DNA from: Pseudogymnoascus destructans
Lineage: Eukaryota > Ascomycota > Leotiomycetes > Thelebolales > Thelebolaceae
Direction of reading: 5' to 3'
Assembly: GCF_001641265.1 (NCBI RefSeq)
Contig: NW_020167541.1
Location: 496,001 to 560,000 of the forward strand
DNA: 64,000 nucleotides
The notes below the pieces were generated by a model that saw nothing but the letters and a program-made list of their open reading frames with translations, was not told the origin of the DNA and made no database searches. The translations under genes were made by a program, and so were the position numbers. Every line of letters begins with the position of its first letter. Positions within the stretch are counted from its first letter, which is position 1. Of the stretch, positions 11,156-21,347 are shown piece after piece.

Positions 11156-12546
11156 ATGCCGCCGTTAACCACCAACACCGGCGGCTTGTTTGCTCTGAAC
11201 CGCACAAAGGTCCTCCTCCTCGCAACTCTAGTAGCAATGTACGTTTTGTCCTCCTCCTTCCTCCCAGCTGAGCCCTTTCTGACTCTTCCGCTGCAGATGG
11301 ACAATCGCCAGCCTCTTCCCGCGTTATCAGGAGTCGCTGCAAGAGCAACTCACACGCACGCGCCAGAAGCTCCCATCAATAAACGTGGAATTCCACCCCG
11401 AAAGCGACCCGCTCACGACGTACGACACGACAAAGCTTGCGCTTCTGATTGAGGGGCGCGCGAGGCCGCATCTCGTGCCACAGATCCTGCATATGATATC
11501 CGTCGTTCCGCCAGAATGGCGTTTCCTCTTTATCGGCACCAACAAGAGCGTCGCTGCCGTCGGCCGCAGCTTCGCCATCAAGCATCAGCAGGCGGCCGGC
11601 AAGCTCGACCTCACGGTCGTGCCAAAGCCGTGGGAGATCAAGAATAAGGAGCATGTGTGGCGCATGCTCACGGACCCTCACTTCTACATAGACTTGATTC
11701 CGGGGGTGGAATGGATTATGAAATACGAGAGCGACAGCATTATGTGCTCCAGCTCCAAAGACAGTCTGAACGACTGGCTCCGCTACGACTGGGCCGCCGC
11801 TCCAAGGTTCTACTACCCACCCTGCATAACTGTTGGTAGCACAACACTAACACCCCCGCAGAAGCAACACCGACACCTTCGCCGGCAACGGCGGGCTCTC
11901 CGTCCGCCGCGTCGCAGCCATCAAGCGCGTCCTCGACTTCCAGACCCGCGACGACGACTCCGAACCCGAAGACGAGTGGTTCGGCAAGCGCATCTCCGCC
12001 ATGCCCGACTTCAAGGTCGCCAGCGGGCTGGACGCCAAGCACTTCAGCGTCGAGGACGTCTACCATGAGGCGCCGATGGGGTACCATCTGCGCGAAGGTG
12101 CTGGGCACCTACCCGAGGGCGTGTGGAAGAACAGCGACCAGCGCGCGAGGATCCTCAAGTACTGTCCGGAAATCGCGATTATCCTGCCCATGAAGCTGGA
12201 GCGGGAGCGGTGCAAGGGTGATAATCGTGAGGGCGGTATTGATCAGGCGGCGTCGTTGGCGTTTGAGAAGGCGGAGGCGGAGAAGTCGAGGATCAAGATT
12301 GAGAAGAAGAAGAAGCTGGCGCAGAAGGAGGCGGAGAAGGTGTTGGAGGAGGAGAGGAAGAAGAAGGAGGAGAGGAAGAAGAAGGAGGCGGGGAAGGCGG
12401 CGGAGGAGGAGGAGGGGAGGAAGAAGGAGGAGAAGAGGAAGAAGCAGGAAACGGATCTGACGGCGAAGATTCATAAGGAGCAGGCTGAGAAGGCGGAAGA
12501 GGAGGCAAAGAAGAAGGCGGAGGAGGATAAGAAGAAGCCGGCCTGA
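11156..12546 (+). CDS. DUF5672-family putative glycosyltransferase with Lys/Glu-rich coiled-coil tail
   Basis: Exons 11156-11238, 11297-11806 and 11862-12546 encode 425 residues. I use the ATG at 11156; an upstream in-frame TTG is not a likely start. A signal anchor spans the first intron (KVLLLATLVAI then WTIASLF). The DUF5672 marks are KLALLIEGRARPH, HMISVVPPEWRFLFIG, YESDSIMC, WLRYDWAAAPR, GNGGLSVRR, EDEWFGKR and HEAPMGYH. After about residue 330 the protein becomes a ~95-residue run of Lys, Glu and Arg that ends in KKKAEEDKKKPA and should form a long coiled coil. The gene is head to head with the RgpF-like gene, which also carries a KE-rich segment; the 5863 paralog has no such tail. Function is inferred from family membership only. 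Confidence 0.85.
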
Positions 12547-15213
12547 GCGTGGGGGTGGGGAAATATTTTATATATACGGCGTTCGGAGCGGCAGTGATTT
12601 GCCTGCGAGGGTTTGCTTTGTATGCCTAATGTAGGAATGATAGACGATCTGCTCGGCTGTATTGATGGATTTGAAAATAGCGAGGAGTACTTAGAGTCAA
12701 ATATACCTATCTGCTACCTCTTTACTTCTCAGAAAAGTCCTCTGTGTGACTACTGCCCCTCGACTTGCTTTTCTCTCAAGATGGCCGTAGTTGATGACTT
12801 TGGGAGCAGGGAAAGCCAGCTGTGAAGTGAAGCTGACCAAACGATCACCCTCATATGTCCACCTTCATCCGCCACTTAGATATAGTAGTTAAGCATATTA
12901 TGGTAATGCGCTATGATGGAAAAGTTGCACCAGAAATGAGCGTCTCGATGGAACAGATGTTCCGAGAATGTGTCCAGGCACCTGCCCTGCTGCTCCTATC
13001 TAGGCACAAAAAGTCCCAACGATTCAACTATTTGCCGAAAATAGCGATATCGACCTTGAAATATAGAAGGTTCAACGGAAGAAATCAGCAGTCATTTCAG
13101 AGCCAATGCGGCCCTGGGTAAGGAAATATGATGAGAAGTTGAAGAAAACATACTGACAACAGAGAAGCTTACGGTTGATGACTCTAGGAACTGGGAAATC
13201 GAGCTATAATAGTGAACAAACGGCCACCCTTCATACCTTTTGCCTTCACTCGAAGCAAACAGAAAAATTGTCGTGTTCTCAATTCATGCCCCTTGGAGCC
13301 TTGGTGGAACGTGTCGTCTGGATGGCAAGCAATCGGGCGCATATAGCGCCAGGGGCAAACTAGAAGACACGGCGAGAAAGCATACCGACAGCGGTAGAGC
13401 TCGCGCTGAGAAAAAGGATATCGACAACAAGAGAGCACCGACAACAAGAAGACTGGGCCTGTGGCGAGACAGACCCCAGTACGAGAAACTTTCCAGTTGA
13501 GCTCTTCCAAGTGGTCAAAAGGGAATGGGAAGTCGCCAGACATTTTTTTTTTAAAAAAAAAAACAGCCGGAAGCGTCTGATGTAAGTTGCAGAAACGTTG
13601 CGAGTGAAGATATACGCTGCGATGAAGAGCAAAGGTACCAAATATATCATCACATATCTGCTAGATGGCGGGGTAAGGAGGGGGTTGAGTTGAGAAAGGT
13701 CACCAGCGGGGTCTGGAAGTTTGATAAGATCATAAATTGATATATATTGGCTCTATAGTTAAATCCCCCCTGAGAAATGATGACTGGAGTACATGGTGTG
13801 CAAGAGGTGGCCCAGCCGCATCTCTGTCCCCATTTTTATTGATAAACTTGCCGCCTGTAAGCGCGGTCAAAACAGATGAAGAGGGAATATGGACCTGGAG
13901 ACGCAAGTGAGTTATCAGAATAGCTGAATCCAGTTTCCTCATCGACTCAGGATATGAGGGACCAGTTGGAACGGCTGCCTTGGGGATGGTGAAACGGGTT
14001 ATTGGCCCGATTGAATGCAAGAACATTCGGTTTAGAACTGCTTCCCAACCTCGACGCATGCATGCACTAACATATGCACAGTGGGATTGTATCAAAGCAG
14101 GTCGTCAAACTCATTCCAATAATAAATGAACCCCATCGGAACATGATCGATATCGCCCTCTTACTTTTAGTTCGCGGTCTACGCACTAGAGCTTTTGCGG
14201 GTGTGCCGGCGATGCCGTCATATACCGCTGTTGCCACCGCTCATTCTGTCGTTGGAGCAGGGTGCTGTTACCTCTGCCTTCTTGTTCCTTACGGATGCTG
14301 TCACCGTTTCGCCGTTGCTGTCACCTTCTTCGGACACATCTTGGACCTCACTGTCCCGCCATACCGAAGTGCCTCCACTGCATGGTAAAACCCAAACAAA
14401 TACGTAGTCTGACATATCGTGCTAGGCATTGTGGGCTAATATGGTAAAACCCAAACAAATAGTCTGACATATCGTGCCAGGCATTGTGGGCTAATGTTCC
14501 CGATAGTATTATTGCTGAGATGTAATACAGCTTTTGTTGAGCTTTGTGTCTCACGCCATTCCGCTTCCCCTCAGCATAAGCCACTTTTGGTGATGCCCCC
14601 CCCAGAACGGAAAGCTACCACCTCAGTAAATTAGATATATGCGATCATCGCGCAGGCCGACGATGGGATCTCTGTTGAAAAGTCAACTTCAAAGGAGCCC
14701 GAGAGATTGCGCGAAATTCAAGATATCCCTTAAAGCTATCTACTGACGAGACGAGCCTGAATGTAGTCAGCCAAGAGAACGGAAACAAAAGGGCTTGCCC
14801 GGCCCCAATTGAGGCCCTGAAAGGACTCTGCCCCAATAACGACGTCGGCAGGTATAATTCAGTTGGAGAAACGCCATGAGGCTCCGCCTCCGTGGGCGGC
14901 CTCATCCTTCTGCGACCTTTAAATTGCCCGTTCGAGTTAGACCACACATGGCGTACACAGGACGGCCCGCACCGATCACCAATTGGACGCCACGACGCTA
15001 TTCCTATTGAGGTTGTGCCAATAGTATGAACCGGGTTGGGGTACGTACCGCCACACGTCCAATCGCCGTACTCTCATGAACCTGCACCATCCACTAATGG
15101 TTGACAGATGTATGTAAGGGGGCTTCCTCGACAGTCGGGATGGAACCCTCAGATCCCCAGCACATATACCCATGCGGTAGCTTCTTCTAGGATTGCCGAC
15201 GACGCATCCCACC
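12547..15213. other. Long intergenic region
   Basis: I find no supported gene in this 2.7-kb stretch; its open frames are short and composition-neutral. It contains a tandem duplication of about 58 bp at 14382-14496 and a homopolymer A/T patch at 13544-13562. Confidence 0.45.
14382..14496. repeat. 58-bp tandem duplication
   Basis: The segment ATGGTAAAACCCAAACAAAT...GCATTGTGGGCTAAT occurs twice head to tail. The copies differ by a few bases: ACGTAGTCTG versus AGTCTG, and CTAGG versus CCAGG. Confidence 0.9.
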
Positions 15214-16484
15214 ATGCGGCGCATCAATCTCCGGCGCGCCGCCGTGATCTTCGGTCTCCTCTCCCCGATATCAGCTATACTCGTCGCGCCCCAGTCCGAC
15301 TGCGCCATCAGCTGTGGAAACGTCCTCGACGCGACCACGCCTCCTGATATCGCATGTGGAGATAAGAAATTCGGCAGCGGGGTGGGCCAGACCTTCAAGG
15401 CATGCGTGGAGTGCGAGCTAAAGAGCACGTATGTCGATCCGACGGGCCTATCCGATTTGACTGCTGCGATATGTATGTGTCCCATATACTCTGTTATTCT
15501 CCTGCGCGATGCTGATGCCGGCGCGACAGATAACCTGCGCTACGCGGCCGACTACTGCATCTTCAACGACTCGAAGATCGCGTCCACGCCATGCATCACG
15601 GCCTCCGCTTGCGAACCTTTCCTCGACTCCCTAACCTACCATAACAACATGGCTCCATCCGGCGCAACCGACTACGGTTACTGTAATCACTGGGATGACA
15701 CAGACACCTTGAGATGCCAGAGCTGTATCGAAGCCCTGGAAGAGGAAGAATACCTCGTTAATTGTACGCTCCCCCAACCTCCCATATGAGCCCGGCTAAT
15801 ATCCCACTCCCAGTCATGACCATCCTCAGCGCAAGCTGCCAGCAGAAACCTGGAAATGGGGCCCTCATCGGCGTAGAAGGCGACCCCTTTTCTAGCACGC
15901 GAGTGGCAATCACCAAGCCCTACTCCTCGGCCGATATAATCGCATCCTCATTCAACCCGCCCTCCGGCCCCCTCAATCTGGGCGCCAAAATCGGTATCGC
16001 CGTGGGTGGCTTCCTCCTCATCCTCATCGTCCTCGGGACCTGCATTGTCTGGCGCGGCCGCCGACGCCGTCGCTCCATACTCGCCAGCTACGCCGCATCC
16101 CCTGCCATGGCACAGGCCCCGCGCTGGAAAGGCACGGATGATAGCCCCCAGAGCATGAGCAGCGGCGCCTTCATGACTAAGGCTTCGAATTACCAGTGGC
16201 CCGCACAGTCCACCGATGAGAGCCCTGCGAGCGCGGTCAGTAGAGGAGGCGGAGGAGCAGGAGGTCCGTATGTGAGCCAGCATACGAGCCCGAGTGGTCC
16301 AGCGCCCGGAGAGTTCCCTCACGTCCCCATACCGGCTCCATATAGGAGAGAGAGTATTGGGAGTTTGCGCCCGCAAGGAGAGTTAATTGAGATGAGCCCT
16401 CTTGGTGAGAGTGAAATGGAGAGGTGGGAGAGGGAAGCAGGGGCGGTAGGATTCGTGCCTGCCCCTGCGCCGACTAGAGGATGA
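15214..16484 (+). CDS. Cys-rich single-pass membrane protein, paralog A
   Basis: Exons 15214-15472, 15530-15763 and 15814-16484 encode 387 residues. The layout is a signal peptide (RRAAVIFGLLSPISAI); an ectodomain of about 210 residues with paired cysteines (SDCAISCGN, KACVECEL, DYCIFND, TPCITASACEPF, RCQSCIEAL, ILSASCQQ); one membrane span (IGIAVGGFLLILIVLGTCIVW) with a following RGRRRRR stop-transfer; then a Ser/Pro/Gly-rich cytoplasmic tail of about 135 residues. Paralogs lie at 35150-37135 and 38866-40202; exon 1 is 259 nt here and in the 38866 gene, and the last intron is phase 1 in all three. I do not recognise a named Pfam family. The architecture suits a fungal surface sensor or cell-wall-anchored receptor, which is inference. 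The first intron is 57 nt, stop-free and in frame, so its retention would simply add 19 residues. Confidence 0.8.
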
Positions 16485-17264
16485 TGGAGCAGGGGCGGTG
16501 AGATTCGTGCCCGCCCCTGCGCCAACTAGAGGATAATCGTAAATGTTTGCTATCAGCTCCGCCCTTGCTCGATAGCCGATGTTACTGTGGCGAGCCTTGC
16601 GATATTGATACCACACTAAACCACTCCGTTGCTTCCCCACCGTCCAATCCCATCTGCATTCCATGTCTCGCGCCAGCTTATCAATGCCGCGCTGCCTCGG
16701 GCTTACGTCTAATCACAGGCGCGGCCCCCGCCGAGTCAATATACGTGCGCAAGTCTTTCCTCATCTGTCTTAAGTAGAGGGGTCACGCTGGTCGGATAGC
16801 TAACGGCTGAGAGCGCCACTAACATGTTGGTTTTCTCGGGGCGGGGCACCAGAGGCGGTGGAGGGTGTGCGCGAGACAGAGGGGGGTGGGGGCTGGGCTG
16901 AAGGTGAGTTTTTGGTGGTGGGGAGGTGGGTGGCTTGAGGGGAATTGTTGTGATCGGCGGCATATTTGGATTGGCAGAGAGTTCGGAGTAGCAGCGTGCT
17001 TGGAGAATGCTTGGAATGCTCCGAACCAGCAAACAGCATTCATCGAAGCGCGCCTGTTATTAAACAGACCTATAGCGCACCCGGTAGGCTGGTCTGTACC
17101 TCCAATCCCAGTCATTCGCCAAGAACGCGTATGCATGCATCTTGTTTGTCTCGTCCCCGCCGCACATCTGGACGACAAGAGAACGTGAGAGCGTTGGCAA
17201 CATCTTGTTGGCTGGCTCTTCCGACGCTAGGGCGCTTGTTCTAGTGGAGCGCGCGGACGTGCGT
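16485..17264. other. Intergenic region between paralog A and the transposon island
   Basis: Begins with a duplicated copy of the last ~48 bp of the preceding coding sequence (16484-16533). The remainder shows no supported gene. A short G-rich stretch lies at 16860-16940. Confidence 0.5.
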
Positions 17265-17292
17265 TAACGTGAGTCGTGGCGTAATGAACATA
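17265..17292 (+). repeat. 28-bp terminal-repeat-like sequence (left edge of transposon island)
   Basis: The sequence starts TA ACGTGAGTCGTGGCG and ends AATGAACATA. Its exact reverse complement is at 30084-30111, and a diverged copy is at 56076-56098. The TA plus ACGT start resembles the ends of Tc1/mariner-pogo elements in this window. The C-terminal transposase relic at 17400 points towards it, as a 3' terminal repeat would. Confidence 0.6.
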
Positions 17293-17399
17293 CAGTCATA
17301 ATCCGTTAAGCCGATAGCTCGGCTCCCGTAAATAATATTGAGATAGCGTAAATATTAAGATATTGAATTTCACGTGACATCTATATAAAATGAGTCTAT

Positions 17400-18062
17400 T
17401 TACATAAACCAGCTATCCAAAGTTCCCTGTGCCTTAGAATTGGCAACTGTAAGCCCTAACTCTCTCTTAAACTTCTCAAGAGACCGTAAATACACTGCTG
17501 CATCCTTCATACCACTATTCCTAGATTCTGTGAACTTAATCAGACGTTGTATAGCTTGATGTGCAGCTTGTAGGGTTAGCATAGGCTGTGGATTAAGCTC
17601 TTCATCCTCTTCATCATCTTGAGCCTTAGTATCTAGTATATATTATATAAGGACACAGGGCACCCAGCTCACAGTAATAGCATATGAGAGTGCGAGTCGG
17701 AGGCTAAACGGATGCTATCCTATAGGTTTACTACGAAGGATACAAAAAAGATGATGAGGAACCCCGTTGGGTCAATCCCCTAAGTACCCGAAACAGGTCC
17801 GACTCGGCTAACCTGCCCTAACTCTCCCCACGTGACCGTAACCTGCCCGACTCAGATGCTTTCCATCACTGAGGGCGGAGGCATCCTTACATATTATGTG
17901 ATGACCTGCTCTAACAGTATATCCTCCCCTATAGGCTCTGTAATGCTCTCCTCCATTGTCTCTATGTCCTCCTCTACTAGATTTAAGAAGTTTGAGAGAT
18001 CTATAGCATCATAAATGTAGCCAACTTGTTGTACTTGTTGATAAAGGTCGTTAATATTAGGA
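17400..18062 (-). pseudogene. Decayed Tigger/pogo-like transposase C-terminus, split by an LTR
   Basis: On the minus strand, about 18055-17892 reads as open frame with NINDLYQQVQQVGYIYDAI and an acidic stretch. The frame resumes at about 17640-17400 with DDEEDEELNP, LQAAHQAIQRLIKFTESRN and the end QGTLDSWFM. The two halves are separated by foreign LTR-like DNA (about 17648-17890). The ending QGTLDSWF fits the PCNA-interaction box pattern QxxLxx(aromatic)(aromatic), known at the C-terminus of some pogo/Tigger transposases. The catalytic domain is not present in recognisable form. Assignment to the pogo superfamily is moderate; it could be another DDE family. Confidence 0.5.
17648..17835 (-). 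mobile_element. Solo-LTR-like fragment of the gypsy family seen at 61 kb
   Basis: The reverse complement matches the region 61014-61200 nearly base for base (CGAGTCGG, TTTCGGGTACTT, CATCTTTTTTGTATCCTTCG, ATAGGATAGCATCCGTTTAG, CTGTGAGCTGGGTGCCCTGT). At 61 kb this sequence lies just upstream of a gypsy gag gene, so it is most likely LTR. Here no internal region follows, so it is a solo or truncated LTR. It interrupts the transposase relic. Confidence 0.75.
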
Positions 18063-18999
18063 AGAGGGTGTATTAGAAGCTGAATTAGGCGTTAGAGAAT
18101 TGTGCTTTTTCGAAAGCAGTTATAGATAGTTATGTTTGTAACATCATGAGTCTATGATTAAATGAGCCATCGAATGTGAGTCGGACATTCATTGCTTAGA
18201 TAGGGTCTTTATTCGCTTTGTAACATTCAAGCATATTGTAAGGGTTTAGGTAGGCAGTGTGCTAAGACCGTAGGTTGGAGCAAATAGTATAGTATTCAAC
18301 AGACTAATCTCTGAGCCCCTACTAATAGGGGGCTCAGCTACCTTATCTACTCCTTCGGGGTTGGGCCCCCGCCGTCTCAGTTGCGAGTCGGGTCCGGGCG
18401 CCATCTTGCAGTCTTCCAGCCTAATAGCGGCCTTAGGCTACGAGGCCTCCCTTAGCGGCCTTGGCAGCCTAGGGCACTCTAGCGGGGCGCCCCTGACGCG
18501 GACCCGCGACCGACCCTTCTTACTTCCTACCTACCCGTGACAACACCCCCCCCTCTAGAGTCCGGGGACCTTCGAACACGTTCATCATGTTCGTTACCAT
18601 AGGCAGTGGTTCCGCGGTTACGTGGATCATTAGCGATCCACCGGTGGGTCGGGGGCAGTTCGTCGCTTAGGAGCGGCCTCGTATCCCTGCCCTGAAAGGT
18701 CGCGTGGTGTCACGTGACCTTACGACTTCTGCCCACGGGTTTCCTTTATTCCAAGGCTTTCTTTGAGGCTGGAATCGGGCGCGCCTTTAAGCCCTCGACG
18801 CTAGGCCGGAACCGGCCTGCGCGCCTTTGTCCAGGGCATGTCACGGGGTTGAGCGCGAGTTGCCCCGAGCACGTGACCCCCCCCTGCCACAAAGGAGTAG
18901 GCGGGCTCGAAACAACCCCTCCTCCTCTTCTTCCTTCCTTTTCCTCAATTATCCGATCCATCAACCATCGCCGTTGCCGTCGACGTCGCCGCCCCTACC
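18063..18999. other. Transition from AT-rich relic to GC-rich promoter
   Basis: 18063-18300 is AT-rich decayed transposon DNA. From about 18330 the composition switches to GC-rich. Hairpins include GAGCCCCTA/TAGGGGGCTC at about 18315-18338 and GTGGATC/GATCCAC near 18619-18641. The GC-rich part presumably drives the gene starting at 19000. Confidence 0.4.
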
Positions 19000-20159
19000 A
19001 TGTCCGGCCCTCAAGAGGGTCTTTTCGTCTCGGACGAAGCTGTTGTTGCCCCTGGGGCGACGGAGCCCGTCGTCGCCGCTGGCCACCAGGCCTACCACCA
19101 GTGAGTTTTCCGTTCTTTCCTTGTCCTGGCGCGTTTCCTGACCTTCTGGAGTTTCTGGGTGGATGGCTTTCGGGTCCCCACCTCATCCCGCCTCCCTTCC
19201 GGGGTCGCTGCGTGTGGCCCCTCGTGTCTCCTTCCGTCGTCCCGTGCGCCCTGGTAGGTCTCCTTGTTTTGGCTTTTCTCTGGGCTTGTTGCTCTGGGCT
19301 TGTTGGGTTCTTCTCCTGGTGCCTCGCTGACCTTTGTCAGATTCTGCTAGGCCCTCGGCCGTCCCGTCTGCGTCTGTGTCCGCGTCCTCTGCCGCGCCTG
19401 TCGACCCGTTGGGGCTCTCACTCCTGCCGTGTCTGTCGTCGCCGCTGACTCCGCGACCCCTCGCGCGACCTCGCCGGTGGTCTCGCCGACCTCCCCCCCC
19501 CCTGAGGAAGAGGAGGAAGAGGAGGAGGTTGTTGCGCCCCGCCGCTCCTCCAGGAAGAGGAAGCACCCGTTGGCCTCCGACGAGGAGGAGGAGGAGTCCG
19601 AGTCCTCCCTGTCATCTGACGACGAAGACCACCATGCCGCCCTCGTCCGCGTGTGCTGCCTGCGCTGCGCGAAGCACCTCGCGCAAAGTCCCGAGTTCTC
19701 CTGCGTCTTCCCGAAGACCTCCACCAAGTGCACGAGGTGCACTCGTCTCAAGGACAAGTGCATTCCGGTGAGTCTCCGGGCGGTCTTGTTTGGTTTTTCC
19801 TGTCCTTGGTGTTTCCATTGCTAACGCCTAGGCTGATAGGTCCCCGCCTCCGTTGCCGTCGCCGTCTGGGATCTGCTGGCGCTGCAGTCGGACTACGACA
19901 CGCCTCCGCCGCCACCAAGGCGGACTGTCGCGCCCTCCCCGCCCAGGTCCACGTGGCCACGTCCGTGGCGCTCCCGGCCACGGACGTCAACGCGGCCATC
20001 CTGGCCAACCAGGTGGAGATGTTGGCGGTCCTCCGCCAGATCAGGGTAAGTCTCCCCCCCTTTTGTTTGGCTTGTTTGGACGTCCCTGCTAACGCTCTGG
20101 CGTAGCGCGGCCAGGCCGCGGAGAAGAGGGAGAGGAGGAAGGCGAAGGATCGAGGGTAG
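19000..20159 (+). pseudogene. GC-rich fungal gene with a Cys-rich zinc-cluster-like domain, two frameshifts
   Basis: A four-exon structure is readable: 19000-19100, 19351-19767, 19840-20045 and 20106-20159, all with good donor and acceptor sites and a final TAG. The first exon encodes MSGPQEGLFVSDEAVVAPGA. Exon 2 contains an acidic/basic stretch (PEEEEEEEEVV, RRSSRKRKHPLASDEEEEES) and then CCLRCAKHL, SCVFPKTSTKCTRC and RLKDKCIP, a cysteine array similar to fungal zinc clusters. Exon 3 encodes NAAILANQVEMLAVLRQIR and exon 4 AAEKRERRKAKDRG. Exon 2 and exon 3 each lack one base relative to the frame required by their flanking exons, near 19400 (after APVDP) and near 19900 (after SDYDT). The gene is therefore broken, or the sequence has two indels. 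Its GC bias contrasts sharply with the AT-rich DNA around it. I recall similar multi-copy genes in Pezizomycotina but cannot name a function. Confidence 0.6.
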
Positions 20160-20688
20160 GGCGGTGGCGGTCTGCTGGGTGGTCGTTCGTGTCGCCCCTC
20201 GCTGGGTGGCCGATCGGGTCACTCCCGTCATCGTCGCCGTTCCTGCCCCTGGGTTACTCTGGCGTGGTGTGGCGGTGGTCGTTGGCGGTTTGTTTGGTCT
20301 GGTTGGCGTGGCGGTGTTGTCGGGGGTGTTCCGGGCGTTTTGTGCATGGTTTGCCTACGGGCCCCCGTGTTTGTTATTCCCGCCGCCTTCGGCATAGTTT
20401 AGTTTGGCCTTAGGGCTTATAATACGAGTGTTCTTGCCCCCGTGATCTGTTTTCACCCCGTTGCGCCCCTGCGCCTGTGCCTCGCTCTGGCTGCTGGTAG
20501 TTGGGTGGTGTTGTGCGCGTCGTTTCTATCCTCCTCTTGGCCAGGGTCGGACCAGTACTGGTACGTACCCGATTCGACTGAGGTGGGCTCGCCGACCTCC
20601 CCTTCCCATAACTCGGGGGGGTTTTGGCGTGCGTCCCTTCCCATGCGTTTGGGTTGTTTGGGTCGGTGGTCTGACGTCGCCGTGTGCG
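20160..20688. other. GC-rich 3' flank
   Basis: The GC-rich composition continues from the gene at 19000-20159. Open frames on both strands look like composition artefacts. No supported gene. Confidence 0.4.
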
Positions 20689-20850
20689 CTAGCGTCTTGT
20701 CCAGATCGGTTGCGGAGCGGCTTCGTGGTACGCTTGTAGGATGTCTGGCGCGTTAGCTAGGTTGTCGGTGGGTTCCCACGTGTCCTCCGCGGGGGAATAC
20801 CCCATGCTGCCCAAGCGCCAAAAACCGCCCCTGCCAATACTATAGATACT
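20689..20850 (-). pseudogene. Chromodomain scrap from a Ty3/gypsy chromovirus-type integrase
   Basis: The minus strand reads GYSPAEDTWEPTDNLANAPD followed by ILQAYHEAAPQPIW and a stop at 20689. This is the second half of a chromodomain as found at the C-terminus of chromovirus integrases (GYSPxxDTWEPxxNLxNA...Y). Upstream sequence degenerates at once, and at about 20880 it meets the MULE/MITE repeat. No other integrase sequence is attached. Confidence 0.7.
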
Positions 20851-20884
20851 CACGATTCCAACCAAGCCTGTCGTAGGCGTACTC

Positions 20885-21050
20885 AAATGAGAGTACGCCT
20901 CTCATTGGCTCGTTAACCTTTCCAAAGGAGGGTTAGCGGCCGACTGGGTAGATGGAGTTTTCTTACCAGTTTACTGGGTATATCGAGTTTTTGCCCATAA
21001 ATTTATCCAAACAATGGAGCTATTTTAAATTAAATATGACGTTTAACTTA
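20885..21050 (+). mobile_element. Right end of a MULE plus flank (partial second copy)
   Basis: 165 bp nearly identical to 49641-49809, including the MULE terminal sequence up to TTTTTGCCC and the adjoining ATAAATTTATCCAAACAATG flank. The left part of the MULE is absent; the chromodomain scrap lies there instead. Confidence 0.8.
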
Positions 21051-21347
21051 ACGTACATGTATAACGAACCGGCCAATCCATTTTACACCTTAAATCAAGA
21101 ATTTCATAACTTAATATCTCAACAACCCTTTAATAATAAGTTATAAAAATATGTACTTAGCCTTTTATAAGCATTTAAAGTACTCTATTTGATTTTTAAA
21201 GCAATTAGTATTGTAGTTATTAAGATATTGAGTTTTAGCCCCCACTTTTGACCTAATTCTTAGTATCTTAATAACTACAATACTAATTGCTTTAAAAATC
21301 AAATAGAGTACTAAATGCTTATAAAAGGCTAAGTACATATTTTTATA

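Noticed and set aside
11138..11156. Upstream start of the DUF5672 gene at 11138
   Set aside because: That codon is TTG; the ATG at 11156 is in good context and precedes the signal anchor directly.
18714..19448. 244-codon plus-strand frame
   Set aside because: It overlaps the promoter, exon 1 and first intron of the GC-rich gene in another frame; high GC content removes stops.
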